From Simmondsia chinensis (lineage: Eukaryota > Streptophyta > Magnoliopsida > Caryophyllales > Simmondsiaceae), in the NCBI GenBank assembly GCA_018398585.1, contig JAGTTD010000009.1, forward strand, positions 16,125,193 to 16,189,192: 64,000 nt of DNA. The letters are read 5' to 3'. Positions within the stretch are counted from its first letter, which is position 1, and each line of letters starts with the position of its first letter. A program made the translations under genes and the position numbers. The notes below the pieces were generated by a model. It made no database searches. It saw nothing but the letters and a program-made list of their open reading frames with translations, and was not told where the DNA came from. This document shows positions 44,721 to 55,964 of the stretch, piece after piece.

Positions 44721-44946
44721 GATACAAACCTACATATAGAGTCACCATAATACTATATTGCTTTTACCAACCAAGCTAAAACCAATATGTGTTATGTGTT
44801 TCCTGATGTTATGTATAAGCTAAGCAAAATCACATGTCTAATCCAAACAAAATACTAAAGTTATAGATGTAGGTAGTTGATTGAAAATATCTGAACTTTT
44901 AAAGACGATTTTCTAAAAAAATACAAAGTTATGCTGATTAAGTAGA

Positions 44947-45066
44947 AAATGACTCCTTTTGAAGGGAATTTTCTGTCAAAGAACTCTATATTTTTAAGTG
45001 TATTCAAAATGACTACTTTTGAAGGGCATTTTCTGTCAAAGAACTCTATATTTTTAAGTGTATTCA
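44947..45066. repeat. Two exact-length 60-bp tandem copies
   Basis: Two adjacent 60-bp units, each with ATGACTxCTTTTGAAGGGxATTTTCTGTCAAAGAACTC, differ at only three or four positions. The identity suggests a recent slippage or unequal exchange. Confidence 0.85.
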
Positions 45067-45242
45067 ACTCCATTACTATGAATATGAAGCAAATGGTACA
45101 TCGATAATATAGAAGGTGAGTACAAGGGCCATATATATAGGCCTAGCAATACAAGCACGCGATATAAATGCCCTTGGACTTTATAATAGTCAAGGGGTAC
45201 AATGGTAATAGACTTAAACCCCTAGACAAGGCTAAGAACATT

Positions 45243-45785
45243 CTAGAACTCTTCTAATATGCCCCCACAATCTGAGCAGGGGGGAGGGAAGCACCTGAAG
45301 ATTGCTCTTATGTTGTAGAAAGCGGCCGATAGGGAGAACCTTTGTGAAGATGTCGGCCACGTGTTTTGCCGTGGGAGTGTAGTGAACCCCAAGATCACCC
45401 TTGAGCACCTTTTCGTGAATGTAGTGGAAGTCAACGTCAACGTGTTTGCTTCTATCATTTGAGATGTGGTTTGCAGCAAGGTAGGATGTAGAAACATTGT
45501 CACAGTAGACGATGACGGGTCCTGGATGACGCAGGCCTAGATCCCTTATGAGATAGTGGATCCAATCACTCTCAGTAATAGATTGGGCAACAGCTCAATA
45601 CTCAGATTCAGTAGTGGACTTAGAGACAGTGATCTATTTCTTAGCTCGCCCCAATTGGCATTGGCGAAGACAGTAATCGTTGGTGTGTCAACCAGAGTAA
45701 TGGAGAGACCATGATCCAGGGTTGCTTTAAGGTACCGGAGAATGGGTTTGATGGTTTTCCAGTGAGGGGTTCGGGGGGCATGCAT
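45243..45785 (-). pseudogene. Copia RNase H (truncated element)
   Basis: PHWKTIKPILRYLKATLDHG, ITVFANANWGELRNRS and a shifted end with ADIFTKVLPIGRFLQHKSNL show the RNase H domain broken into at least three frames. The catalytic Asp of the usual YxDADWAG motif is changed to Asn (FANANWG). Confidence 0.8.
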
Positions 45786-45788
45786 GAA

Positions 45789-46889
45789 TTACGAGACAAG
45801 GTTAACGGCGTAGTAGATGTCAGGGCGAGTTATGGTTAGGTACTGTAGGGCTCCCACTCCACTCCTATACTTAATAGGATCCTTTAGAAGGTCCCCATTA
45901 GTTAAGGAGATGTGTGCTCGGGTGGGAGGAGGGGTCTTAACGGGTTTGGCCTCATGGAGGCCATGTTTGGTGAGGAGATTTAGGGTGTACCTGTGGTGTG
46001 AGAGAAAAAGGTGATGCGGTTCACAATAGGCTTCAATGCCAAGGAAGAAATGAAGAGGGCCAAGGTCTTTCATTGCAAACTGGGTAAATAGGGAGTCAAC
46101 CAAGGTTGTGTGGTGGCCTGGGTCAGTACCAGTGAGGATGATGTCATCAACATATATGAGTAGGCCAGTGAGGTGGGTCCTGGATTTATGAATAAATAGG
46201 GAGGGATCAGCATGGCAACAGATAAAGCCAAGACCAAGTAAAAACGCACTAAACCATTGGAACCATGCCCTTGGTCCCTGTTTGAGACCATACAACGCTT
46301 TCCGTAGGCGGAATACATTGTTTGGAAATTTTGGATGTATGAAGCCTTGATGTTGTTTCATGTAAACTTCCTCCTTGGGGTAGCCATGTAAGAAGGCATT
46401 TTTGACATCCAACTAGCGGACTAGCCAGTTGTATGTTAGTGCAGGAGAAAGTATGAAGTGTATGGTGGTGGGTTTGACAACTAGGCTAAAAGTTTCTTTG
46501 TAGTCAAGACCCTCACGGTGGTGAAACCCTAGAGCAACAAGTCGAGCTTTTAGTCATTCAACCAAGCCATCTGCTTTATACTTAACCTTATATTTCCATG
46601 TACTTCCTACAAGGTTCTTGGAGGGGTCATATAGTACCAAGTCCCAAGTGTTGTTAAGTATTTGGGCATTAAATTCATCCGCCATAGCTTCTTGCCATTG
46701 GGGATTTTTCGCAGCCTGTGAGTAGCATGTGGGTTCCTGTATAATGGTGATGGAGGGGAGGGAAAGGGGATCCTTAGTCTTTCGGATACCTGCCTTGAGT
46801 TTAATTTGCATGGGATGATTATTAAAACAAGGTGCGGTTTGTCCTTGGTCATGAAGTGGTCTCGAGTTATGGGTGACAACCAGTCCCAT
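45789..46889 (-). pseudogene. Copia reverse transcriptase (truncated element)
   Basis: The N-terminal part (46889-46554) has NPQWQEAMADEFNAQILNNT and GSTWKYKVKYKADGLVE, then a stop. The main part (46412-45789, 207 codons) is open: [54 protein letters not shown] (catalytic YVDD intact), [16 protein letters not shown] and [17 protein letters not shown]. The stop and a shift near 46420-46560 inactivate it. Confidence 0.88.
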
Positions 46890-47284
46890 TTCAGGGCAGG
46901 GGGTGTAGCAGCTAGGGGTGGGGGGCTGCTAGGCTGTGACACCCGAGGGGGGCCGGGTTTGGGTGAGAGGGAGTTAGGACTGCCCGGTGATGGGGAAGAG
47001 ACAGGGGAGGCCAGGGTTGGGTGCGGTGATCCGGGTGCTGTAGTAGCACACGGGTCGGGGGCTCGTGGTTTGGGGCTGGGGTCGAGAGTATCCAAAGCGT
47101 GGGGTTCGCAAATGGCACGTGTGTGGCCATTAGTAGAGCTGAGGTCAAGCTATAGAGGGGTGTTAATCATGTGGGGAGGGGAGTTTGTTATTTTGACATA
47201 AGAGACTAACACATTTGCGGCAATAAGTTCTTTATAGGGAAATTGAGATTCATCAAAAACCACATGCCTATTTATATACAATCG
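46607..47284 (-). pseudogene. Copia integrase end and proline-rich linker
   Basis: At 47270-47190 the minus strand has RHVVFDESQFPYKELIAANV, the conserved end of integrase (RDVxFxE). A proline/serine-rich linker follows (47095-46880: LDPSPKPRAPDP, SPSPGSPNSLSPKPGPP). Confidence 0.75.
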
Positions 47285-48769
47285 TGAAGGTCCAAATGGC
47301 AACCTAAGAGGGGGTTAGGTTCTTTAGTGATAAATGTAAAATTTATATTTATGAACCAAAAATTCAATTAAAAACTATACAATAAATCTTAAATGAAAAA
47401 GACAAAGACAAAAATAAAAGGGATGCACAAAGATTTTTATAGTGGCTCACTTCCAAATCGGAAGCTAGTCCACTTCTTAAGTAACTACTCTTAGTCACTT
47501 GAGTCTTTAACTAAGCTCGATGATCCTTTTTAAAAACAGGCTTAGGATCCAACCTTTACAACCGGTCTTTTTGTACGTAGGCTCAAGATCAAACTTTTAC
47601 AACCCATCCTTTTGTAGCCGTAGGCTCAGGATCCAACCTTTACAATGCAACAAATTTGAATAAAGCAATGAAAGAATTAAAGCACTCAAATTCTTCACTC
47701 TTTCAAGAGTGAATAGACACTTGATCAAGCTTAGCCAAAGCTAAGGATATGAAAGATCAACAATAAGAGAACAAGTGATGCTCAAATAAAAGTTTTAAAT
47801 AAAACTTAAGAACAAACCTTTAAAGCGCGAGTATGTGAAAGAACTTTTTGTCAAAGAATGCTTTGAGAGTATTGGATGATTTCAACCAAAGCATTCAAGC
47901 CCTATTTATAGGCAAATGAGGGCCAATAAGACGTTCAAAAAGTTGGGAAAAGGTTTTGGAAAGAAATCAAGTCAAAAGTAGCCGTTTTGAGCTTTTTCAG
48001 TATGTGTGTCGACGCACAAGGGTTGTGTGTCGACACACAGCAGCTCTTGGCGGCTACTGTAAGCCTATGTGTCGACACATACCATCTGTGTGTCAACACT
48101 CAGCCTATCCGGGTGCATTTACACGTTTTGATCAATTTGCTTGATTGGTGGGATATTTTTATTACATTTCCTAAGTTAAAAACTTGATTGATTGATTGCT
48201 ATATTTGTTCAATTTTTTGATTTTATTTCCCACTTTACTTGATCATAAAAATAATTGGTTCCACAAATCAAGCTAAATCATCACCCATTAAAATTTTATC
48301 TTTATTTGATTTGATCATACTTTTCAAAGTACCAATCTTAAAACATATTTTAATTGATAAATTAGATTGGTTTAATTTTGACTTGAATATTTTACAAATA
48401 AAATTTGATAAATCAACTTTCTAAAATATTTTTCAAAAACATTTTTGTAAGAGCATCACATATCAATATTGAGGCTTGGACTCAATTGATATATCCCGAT
48501 CCTAAGTCGTAGACAATTAAAATAAATAACTTTAGGATGCTCGGACTCGGATCGCGTTCTCTTCAATTTGGATAAATCTTCTCTTCAGCTCTTATCTCTT
48601 TTTCTATGGATTTATCATATTTTGGAAAGCTTCGTATCCATGACTAATCTTGACGTGCCTAACTTTCTCATAAGTCACTTAAAAACAAGATTAGAACAAT
48701 TTAAATCCCATGACTCACTGAATGCTTGTTATCATCAAAATTACAATAATATTGGCTTTAGGGCCAACA
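47285..48769 (-). repeat. 3' LTR of the SIRE-type element
   Basis: In plus orientation it starts TGAAGGTCCAAATGG and ends GGGCCAACA; on the minus strand it is preceded by AAAATGGGGGAGAT. It holds a 42-bp tandem repeat (47539-47645, about 2.6 copies of GGCTCAGGATCCAACCTTTACAAC...) and four TGTGTCGACACA-type palindromes (48003-48102). The first 130 bp agree with 55906-56063 apart from a G-run difference and a few substitutions. Confidence 0.88.
48003..48102. repeat. Cluster of four TGTGTCGACACA-like palindromes in the LTR
   Basis: TGTGTGTCGACGCACA (48003-48018), TGTGTGTCGACACACA (48024-48039, perfect), ATGTGTCGACACAT (48067-48080, perfect) and TGTGTGTCAACACTCA (48087-48102). A fifth, perfect copy lies at 50804-50819 inside the element. 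They are too regular to be chance, and could be protein-binding sites or hairpins in the LTR transcript. Confidence 0.85.
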
Positions 48770-49241
48770 ATCTCCCCCATTTTGATAATGACAAACATTT
48801 GGTATTTTCTCTTGGAAATGTGGAAGTTGAAGCATAGATTTCACCATAAAAGTATTCACTTACACATGACTATGAACTTATGGAGCAATGTTTATCATAA
48901 TTAAGGTTCAAACGCAATTGCTCCCCCTATATTGATGAATTTTAGGAATCCTACATTCGGTATATTAACATCATCATTATTTTCAACATTTCTCAATCAA
49001 TCAAACACATACATAAGTAGCATGAATACTATATATCAGTACACCAATTTTTCTCCCCCTTTGTCATCAACAAAAAGCACAAGGGGAGAGATGAAAGATG
49101 ACAATTAGAACACTAATGCACATAAGAAGAATAAAGAAGAACATCTATAAAGTGTATAAGATTAAACATGATTGCACAATGTGGAAAAATGTGGCTCCAA
49201 GTTTTTGAAAATCGAAAAAAAAAGAAAAAGAAAAAATTAAC
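48770..49241 (-). promoter_or_regulatory. SIRE polypurine tracts and spacer
   Basis: Three purine tracts on the minus strand: AAAATGGGGGAGAT at the LTR edge (48771-48784), ATAGGGGGAGCAA (about 48920) and GATGACAAAGGGGGAGAAA (about 49050-49068). The first is the plus-strand primer. The others are typical internal duplicates in SIRE elements. No ORF. Confidence 0.75.
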
Positions 49242-50357
49242 CTAAGGGGTAGGGGGTCCAAGTCTACAAGTTAAAAAGTCAAACAATTTTTGCATTGTAG
49301 ATCGATGTTCTTGGCGGATCTCTTCAAATTGAGAGTGTAGCGAAGACTGACTTTCTTGTATGGAAGCTAATTGAACTTCCACAGAAGCAAATCTTTCATC
49401 TAAACTCCATCGTTTTTGAGGTTCGGGCTGGGATTCTAGCTCGTTATCCCCATTTGCCCCTTCATCAAGATTCCCTTCTTCTTCGTCCTCGGCTCCTATT
49501 TCCTCTTCTACTTCTACCCTTCTAGCTTCTCATTGCTTTTTTACCCATTCGTTATTTCGAAATTTGAAGCCCGTTTTCTTCAAGGATGTCTCTATAGTGT
49601 CATCATGATAGGGAATGGGGTTTTGAAAAGATGAGCGGGTTAAACATTGTCGAAAAATGCGGGTCAGAAGCATCCCATACACGGGATTAGTCTTTCTAGT
49701 GTGAATGTGGAACATGAATTTTAAGACTAAATCGCCTAAATTTGTTTTCTTCCCTTTGAGGAGTCTAGATAGCAAAAATAGATGTAAATTAGAGACCGAG
49801 TCAAAGCCACCTGACCTAGGAGTTATGTTCATACAAATTATTTTATGTGCTAGCTTAAGAACCACTCTTAAATCATTGGAGTTAGGCCTCGATGGGTTGG
49901 AGAGTGGTATTTCACCCCAAACACGACGAAGTAAGGAGTGTCGGCGAGATTCAAGGAGCAGGAATTGGTGGAGTTCTTGAGGAAAATTAAATTCATCCTC
50001 TATGCTAAAATCAAAGCCAAGTAAATCATTGATATAATCATCCTCTTGACCTGAAATAATAGAGGATAGTTCAAAAGGAGTAGTTTTAGAAATGTTTAAG
50101 TTGAAATAAAATTCTCTTACTAATTTCGGATATACCAGTTCCTTTATAGAGCAAATTTCAGTCCGACCTACTCCTTCAAACAGAGAAAATAATTCTCCCA
50201 AGTTATGAGTCCTAATCCAAGTCCAGTCAACGAATCGACCGAATAATACCTCCTTTTTGAGGAAGGGGTTAGAGGAATTTACCGAGCTAGGACCCCAAGA
50301 ATAAGAAGCCCCTTCAGTGTGTGCAGATCTCTTCTTGGCAGCGGTTTTACAACCCAT
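49242..50357 (-). pseudogene. Extra ORF of the SIRE-type element (plant transposon protein-like)
   Basis: The start at 50357 gives MGCKTAAKKRSAHTEGASYS. The frame is open for 275 codons, meets TGA at 49527-49529, and continues in the same phase to a TAG at 49242, about 371 codons in all. The middle (LVREFYFNLNISK, SSIISGQEDDYINDLLGFD) resembles the N-terminal part of the domain called putative plant transposon protein, often found as an extra ORF in plant LTR elements. After the stop, an acidic segment (VEVEEEIGAEDEEEGN) leads into a likely coiled coil (RFASVEVQLASIQESQSSLH). I see no signal peptide or membrane span, so it does not look like an envelope protein. It lies where SIRE elements carry their env-like ORF. 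Function unknown. Confidence 0.7.
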
Positions 50358-50359
50358 TG

Positions 50360-51020
50360 ATGAAGAACTTAAGGGGATTTAGAAGACAAGAAAAAAAAAT
50401 TGAGTGAAAAAAAAACGTGAGAAGAGAGAAATTCAGAGGTAAGGTTAGGGTTTGGAAAAAATTTTGATTTTTGTTGAAGAAGGATGTAATGGTAGTGAAA
50501 ATAGAGTATTTTGAGCAAGAAAATTGAAGAAAAACAAATAAACTTCAGAAAAATTTGTGGAGGTTCAGTTTTATGTTAGGGTTTGTGAAAAGGATGAGTT
50601 TTTGACAAAATTCTAAGGTTTTGATGTTAAAAAGTAGTTAGAAACTTGATTTTAAGTAAACATTTAGAAAAAATGGGAAGAAAAATGGTGATTTTTGGTG
50701 AAAATTTGAAAGAAAAGTGTTGGGGTTTGAGTGAGAGAGAGAGAGAGTTGAAGATAAAGAGAGGAAGAGGATTGTGAAGGGTTTAGTATTTTTTATTTTC
50801 CCTTGTGTGTCGACACACAGCATACAGAACTTGGCTCTGTTTTTCTGTGTGTTTTATCCCTTTTTTTAATTTTTTTTAATTTTTAATTTTTTATTTATTT
50901 ATTTTTAAAAATTGATCCAAGTTCCTATATCCATGAATTGGATAAGAATACTTGGTCCATTGGAGCTGTTTTATGATGAGTATTAAAACTCAATATTAAA
51001 TGCAAATCATTCACGTATGC
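50360..51020 (-). other. Untranslated spacer between pol and the extra ORF
   Basis: AT-rich on average, with GAGAGAGAGAGAG near 50735 and the fifth TGTGTCGACACA palindrome at 50804-50819. No conserved frame. It could hold the leader or promoter for the downstream ORF, because the ORF is far from pol. Confidence 0.5.
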
Positions 51021-51028
51021 AATTAAGG

Positions 51029-51550
51029 TCAAGACGATAGATTATACATGCCAATTTTACGTCTAATGTTGCAAAAGATTTCTTCACCTAGAGGTTTAGT
51101 AAAAATGTCCGCTAATTGGTCATTGGTGGGAACAAATTTTACAATGACATCTCCTTGGAGTACATGATCACGAATGAAATGATGTCGAACCTCAATATGC
51201 TTTGTTCTTGAATGTTGAGCCGGGTTTTTAGTTAGGCATATAGCACTAGTGTTATCACACATTATGGGAGCATGGTTAATATGAATGCTGTAGTCATTTA
51301 ATTGGTGCATTAACCATAACATTTGAGCACAACAACTACCACATGCAACATATTCAGCCTGAGCAATGGATAAAGCAATGGAATTTTGCTTTTTGCTTAA
51401 CCATGAAAGCAAAGCGTGACCAAGAAATTGACAAATACCACTAGTCGATTTTCGGTCCACTTTGTATCTGGAAAAATCCGCATCACTATATCCAACTAAA
51501 TCAAAGAAATCACATTTAGGGCAAAATATGCCTAAAGTAGGAGTACCAAC
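51029..51550 (-). pseudogene. SIRE RNase H
   Basis: GYSDADFSRYKVDRKSTSGI opens the domain. LSWLSKKQNSIALSIAQAEY, MCDNTSAICLTKNPAQHSRT, HIEVRHHFIRDHVLQGD and QLADIFTKPLGEEIFCNIRR follow, a canonical copia RNase H tail. The frame 51460-51029 is fully open. Only the TGA at 51554-51556 and a change of phase separate it from RT. Confidence 0.88.
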
Positions 51551-51556
51551 TAGGTA

Positions 51557-53221
51557 TCAAAATATTCTTTTCACGGCACATAGATGAGATTCCTTGGGAC
51601 ATGCTTGAAATCTAGCACATAAACATACACTGAACAATATATCAGGACTTTTGGCAGTAAGGTAAAGAAGAGATCTGATCATACCTTGATATAGCTTTTG
51701 GTCCACCTTTTTACCTTTGTCATCCATATCTAACTTAAGAGTTGAGCTCATTGGCGTTGCTATTGCTTTGGAATTTTCCATGCCAAATTTTTTGACCATT
51801 TCCATTATGTACTTAGCTTGGTTGATGAAAATTCCTTTTTTGCCTTGCTTGATTTGTAATCCAAGGAAGTAGTTGAGTTCTCCCATCATACTCATTTCGA
51901 ATTCCCTACTCATAAGATTTGCAAATTCTTCACAAAGGGATGGATTAGTAGCTCCAAACACTATATCATCAACATAAATTTTTACGATAAGAATGTCATG
52001 TTTAGAGTGTTTGATAAAAAGTGTGATGTCAACTTTTCCTCTTGAAAATTCATTTTGCATTAAAAAGGAACTCAATCTCTGGTACCAAGCTCTAGGAGCT
52101 TGTTTCAATCCATAGAGTGCCTTTTTGAGTTTGAAAACATGATTGAAAAATTTGTCATCCTCAAATCCGGGTGGTTGTTCAACATAGACCTCTTCTTCAA
52201 TAAGACCATTTAAAAATGCACTTTTTACATCCATTTGAAAAAGTTTGAAATCTTTAAATGAAGAAAATGCACATAAGAGTCCAATAGCTTCTAGCCTAGT
52301 AACGGGAGAAAAGGTTTCCTCATAGTCCATCCCTTCTTCTTGGTTATAGCCTTTAGCTACCAACCTTGCCTTATTTCTTACTACGTTACCTTCCTCATCT
52401 TTCTTGTTGTGGTAGACCCACTTGGTACCTATGACTTGATGATCTTGGGTTCTATCTACGAGTTCCCATACATCACTTCTCTTGAATTGGTTGAGCTCTT
52501 CCTCCATTGCCATTATCCAATTTGCGTCATTAAGAGCTTCTTTTATGTTCTTGGGTTCTTCAAGAGAGATGAATGCGGCTAAATGACAATATTCCGTTAA
52601 TGCATGCCTAGTTTTTACACCTTGAGAGGGATCACCAATGATTTGACTTGTTGGGTGATCCTTCAAGTATTTCCAGTCTCGTGGTAAGTTTTCCTCTTTG
52701 GATTCTACATTTTGGTTATTTCCTTTTGATTCATTCATTTGAGCGTTAGATATAAACTTTTCTTGCTCATTGGATGAGTGTGTGATGTTTATTGGTTTGA
52801 TTACTATATCATTATCATCACAAGGAGTTCTAGAGGACAAGACATTAGTTTCATCAAAAACTGCATGTATAGGCTCTTCTACAACCTTTGTCTTTTTATT
52901 ATAGACTCTATATTCTTTGCTTGTTAAAGAGTATCCAATGAAAATACCTTCATCAACTTGTGAATCAAATTTTCTAAGATTTGTTTTGCCATTGTTGTGA
53001 ATGAAGCATTTGCACCCAAAAGGCTTAAAGTATGCAATATTTGGCTTTCTGCCTTTATAAAGTTCATATGGTGTTTTCTTTAAAATTGGTCTTATTAAAG
53101 CTTCATTTAAAATATAGCAAGCGGTGTTGAAGGCTTCGGCCCAAAAAGATTTAGGCAAGTTATTTTCACAAATCATTACTCTTGCCATTTCTTGATGAGT
53201 TCTATTTTTTCTTTCAACCAC
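51557..53221 (-). CDS. SIRE integrase end and reverse transcriptase, 554 codons open
   Basis: The frame starts in the integrase catalytic region ([20 protein letters not shown], with the Glu of DDE). [20 protein letters not shown] and [20 protein letters not shown] close integrase. RT has [100 protein letters not shown] with an intact YVDD, and [20 protein letters not shown]. It is the longest intact coding stretch in the window and could still fold into an active polymerase. Confidence 0.92.
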   Translation of the reverse strand: MVERKNRTHQEMARVMICENNLPKSFWAEAFNTACYILNEALIRPILKKTPYELYKGRKPNIAYFKPFGCKCFIHNNGKTNLRKFDSQVDEGIFIGYSLTSKEYRVYNKKTKVVEEPIHAVFDETNVLSSRTPCDDNDIVIKPINITHSSNEQEKFISNAQMNESKGNNQNVESKEENLPRDWKYLKDHPTSQIIGDPSQGVKTRHALTEYCHLAAFISLEEPKNIKEALNDANWIMAMEEELNQFKRSDVWELVDRTQDHQVIGTKWVYHNKKDEEGNVVRNKARLVAKGYNQEEGMDYEETFSPVTRLEAIGLLCAFSSFKDFKLFQMDVKSAFLNGLIEEEVYVEQPPGFEDDKFFNHVFKLKKALYGLKQAPRAWYQRLSSFLMQNEFSRGKVDITLFIKHSKHDILIVKIYVDDIVFGATNPSLCEEFANLMSREFEMSMMGELNYFLGLQIKQGKKGIFINQAKYIMEMVKKFGMENSKAIATPMSSTLKLDMDDKGKKVDQKLYQGMIRSLLYLTAKSPDILFSVCLCARFQACPKESHLCAVKRIF

Positions 53222-53266
53222 TCCATTTTGTTGAGGAGTTCGAAGTGCCGAAAAATTGTGATCAAT

Positions 53267-53925
53267 TCAAAAGTAATCGCAATAAATTTCAAAATCATCA
53301 TTTTCAAATTCTCTTCCATGGTCGCTTCTAACCGAAACAATTTTCAAATCATTTTTATTTTGTACCGTTTTACCAAAATTTTCAAATTTATCAAATGCTT
53401 CGCCCTTATGAGAAAGGAAGAGGACCCCAGTAAAGCGGGAGTAATCATGAACAATTACAAGTCCATATCGCTTTCCACCAAGGCTCAAATGACGAGTAGG
53501 ACCAAACAAGTCTATATGTAAGAGTTCTAGATGCCTTGATATTGAAACTACGTTCTTGGGTTGAATGACTGTCTAGTTTGTTTGCCATATTGACATGCAT
53601 CACAAATATGATCTTTTTCAAATTTTAGTTTTGGTAAACCTCTAACAAGATCATATTTGGAATGTTTTGAAATTAAATCCATACTAGCATGTCCAAATCT
53701 TCTATGCCAAATCCTAGGATCATTTTCATCCAAGACACTAAAACATTTTAATGAGTCTATAAAATCAAGATCAATCATATAGATATTTTCACATCGTAGA
53801 CCAACAAGCAAAATTTCATTTGTTTTAGCATGTTTAACTATGCATCTAGATGATTCAAAGTTCACACAATAGCCTTTATCACATAGTTGACTAATGCGTA
53901 ACAAGTTGCGCTTAAGGCCTTCCAC
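53267..53925 (-). pseudogene. SIRE GAG-pre-integrase and integrase core
   Basis: WHRRFGHASMDLISKHSKYD and DHICDACQYGKQTRQSF give the HHCC zinc finger. After a shift near 53540, MFGPTRHLSLGGKRYGLVIV, HDYSRFTGVLFLSHKGEAFD and SVRSDHGREFENDDFEIYCD give the core with its second Asp. A stop in the segment between 53221 and 53267 separates the third catalytic residue. Confidence 0.85.
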
Positions 53926-54660
53926 AAGTAAGACATCTTCAATGCAAGGAGAAGAGTTAGAAGCAACATTACCGATACCGATTATTTTCCTTTCTTATTG
54001 TCACCTAAGGTGACATTTCCTTTTCTTGGCATTAGTGAAGTGAACTTGGATTTATCTCCAGTCATGTGTCTTGAGCAACCACTATCCAAGTACCACTTTT
54101 GTTTTTTTGCTTTGGACTTTCGTACACACCTATCACAATTCAAACATTTTTAGGTACCCAAATTTTCTTGGGTCCTTTGTTTTTAGCCTTTACGTTTGGT
54201 GGTCGTGATCCTTTTGGGACCCATACCATCTTTGTATTTTTCAAATTTTTTTTGAAAGAACATTGGTAAATGATGTGCCCATGGTCACCACAATAGTTGC
54301 ACCTTATACAGTTTGTTGAAGGTGATGAGGCTTTAACAAAAAGAACATTAAAATTTTTCTTTTGGACATTTCCAGTATAACCTATTCCTTCTTTGTTATA
54401 AATTAGCCTTTGAGATGCAAGAATTTTGTCAAGTATTTCTTGACCTTTAAAAAATTTGCTTGATATTTTCGAAAGTTCTTCCATTTTCTCTTTCAAAGAC
54501 TCATTTTCTTTTAAAAGTGATTCATCTGCCTTGGATTTTCCTTTCTCATTTTTCTTTAAAGTAGGAAGTGTTTCTTCCTAGGATTTCTTTTCATTTGTTA
54601 ATTTAATGATCTCATTATTTAAAGAATCGTTCTTTTTCTTTAGGGATTCATTTTCAAGTT
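53926..54660 (-). pseudogene. SIRE gag C-terminal part and protease region
   Basis: The frame 54496-54140 has NYCGDHGHIIYQCSFKKNLK (CCHC-type knuckle) and KMVWVPKGSRPPNVKAKNKG. Between 54140 and 53926 lie short frames with GCSRHMTGDKSKFTSL-like coding on the minus strand (around 54030-54080), which is the typical copia protease neighbourhood. Confidence 0.75.
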
Positions 54661-54666
54661 CAAGCA

Positions 54667-55847
54667 CTAAACGTCATTTTGAGTCCTTTCCAATCCCGTC
54701 TTTTCAAGACCTTTTACAAAAGAATTGTGTTGTTTTTTCAATTTCTTATATTTCTCATATAACTCTTGAAAACCACCCATAAGTTCATCATAAGATAGAT
54801 CGTTTACCTCATCCTCTTCAATGCTATCATCATCAAAAGCCATGAGACAAAATTTAGCTACTTCCTCTTCACTTTCTTCATTGGAGTCGTTGTCGCTATC
54901 TCCCCAAGCCACAAAAGCTTTCTTCCATTCTTCCTTTTTGTCTTTCTTTTTGAGTTTGTTGAAGAACTTCTTATTTTTTGGCTTGGGACAATCTCTTTTA
55001 CGATGTCCGACTTCTCCACACTCATAGCAAGTTGGTTCATCTTTGGAGGCAGATGAACCATTTTTAAAGTTTTTCTTAAATCTTTTCTTTTCAAGATGTT
55101 TGTAAAATCTTTTTGCTAACATAATAACTTCATCATCACTTTCGGCACTTTCGTCACTTAGAGATGATTTAAATGCTATGTCTTTGTTTTTCTTTTGTTT
55201 TTCTCTTTTTTATACTCTTCCATATTTCCAATTAGTTGATCAAGTTTATAAGTAGAGAGGTTATGAGCTTCCCGAATAGCAGTAACCGTGCCTTGCCATG
55301 AAATAGGGAGACATCGAAGAATTTTACTAACTTGCTCCTCATTTGAATACATTTTTCCAAGATCTTGGAGTTTGTTAGTAATATCCAAAAATCTAATGTA
55401 CGTCTCTTTTTTTGATTCCTCCGGTTTCATTTTGAAAATTTCATAAGCTCTTATCAACATATTGATTTTAGAAGATTTAACTTGATCCGTACCTTCATAG
55501 GTGACCTCTAGCTTGTCCCAAATTTCTTTTGCCGATTGACAACCGGATACATGGTTAAAGACATTTGAGACAATAGCACATAAGCGTTGATAATGAGTTT
55601 TTGCATTTTTTGCAAGTTTTTCTTTGTCATCTTGCGTAAGCTCATTTTCTTATTTTTCAATGATTTTCTCACCTTGTTTTTTTGAGGGTACGTAATCACT
55701 ATTTTTTGTAATAAGCCATAAGTCAAAATCAATGGATGTAATATAAAGTCTCGTTCTTAGCTTCCAATAGGGGAAATTTTCCCCATCAAAAAGAGGATGC
55801 TTGTTAGTCGATTGACCCTCGGCTAAGATTGGAGTGAAAGTTGCCAT
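54667..55847 (-). pseudogene. SIRE gag, N-terminal and central parts
   Basis: The start at 55847 gives MATFTPILAEGQSTNKHPLF, then GENFPYWKLRTRLYITSIDF. After shifts near 55640 and 55500, MLIRAYEIFKMKPEESKKET, VSKILRCLPISWQGTVTAIR and LSTYKLDQLIGNMEEYKKEK give the gag (UBN2) domain, and the frame 55122-54667 has CYECGEVGHRKRDCP, a perfect CCHC knuckle, followed by an acidic stretch (AWGDSDNDSNEESEEEVAKF). Confidence 0.88.
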
Positions 55848-55891
55848 AGGATCACTAAAAGGTTGTTAGACCCAAAAAGAAAAGAGCACTA

Positions 55892-55927
55892 GCTCTGATA
55901 CTAATTGAAGGTCCAAATGGCAACCAG

Positions 55928-55964
<37 letters not shown>

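Larger units (their letters stand above)
45240..47284 (-). mobile_element. Truncated Ty1/copia element (RT and RNase H side)
   Basis: The minus strand carries the end of the integrase linker, RT, RNase H and a polypurine tract (TTGTGGGGGCA, about 45258-45268). Only the pol half remains: at 47284 it is cut by the SIRE-type element. I do not find its integrase or gag on the other side of that element (56064 on). The segment 45100-45250 may be part of its 3' LTR, but I cannot pair it. Confidence 0.85.
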
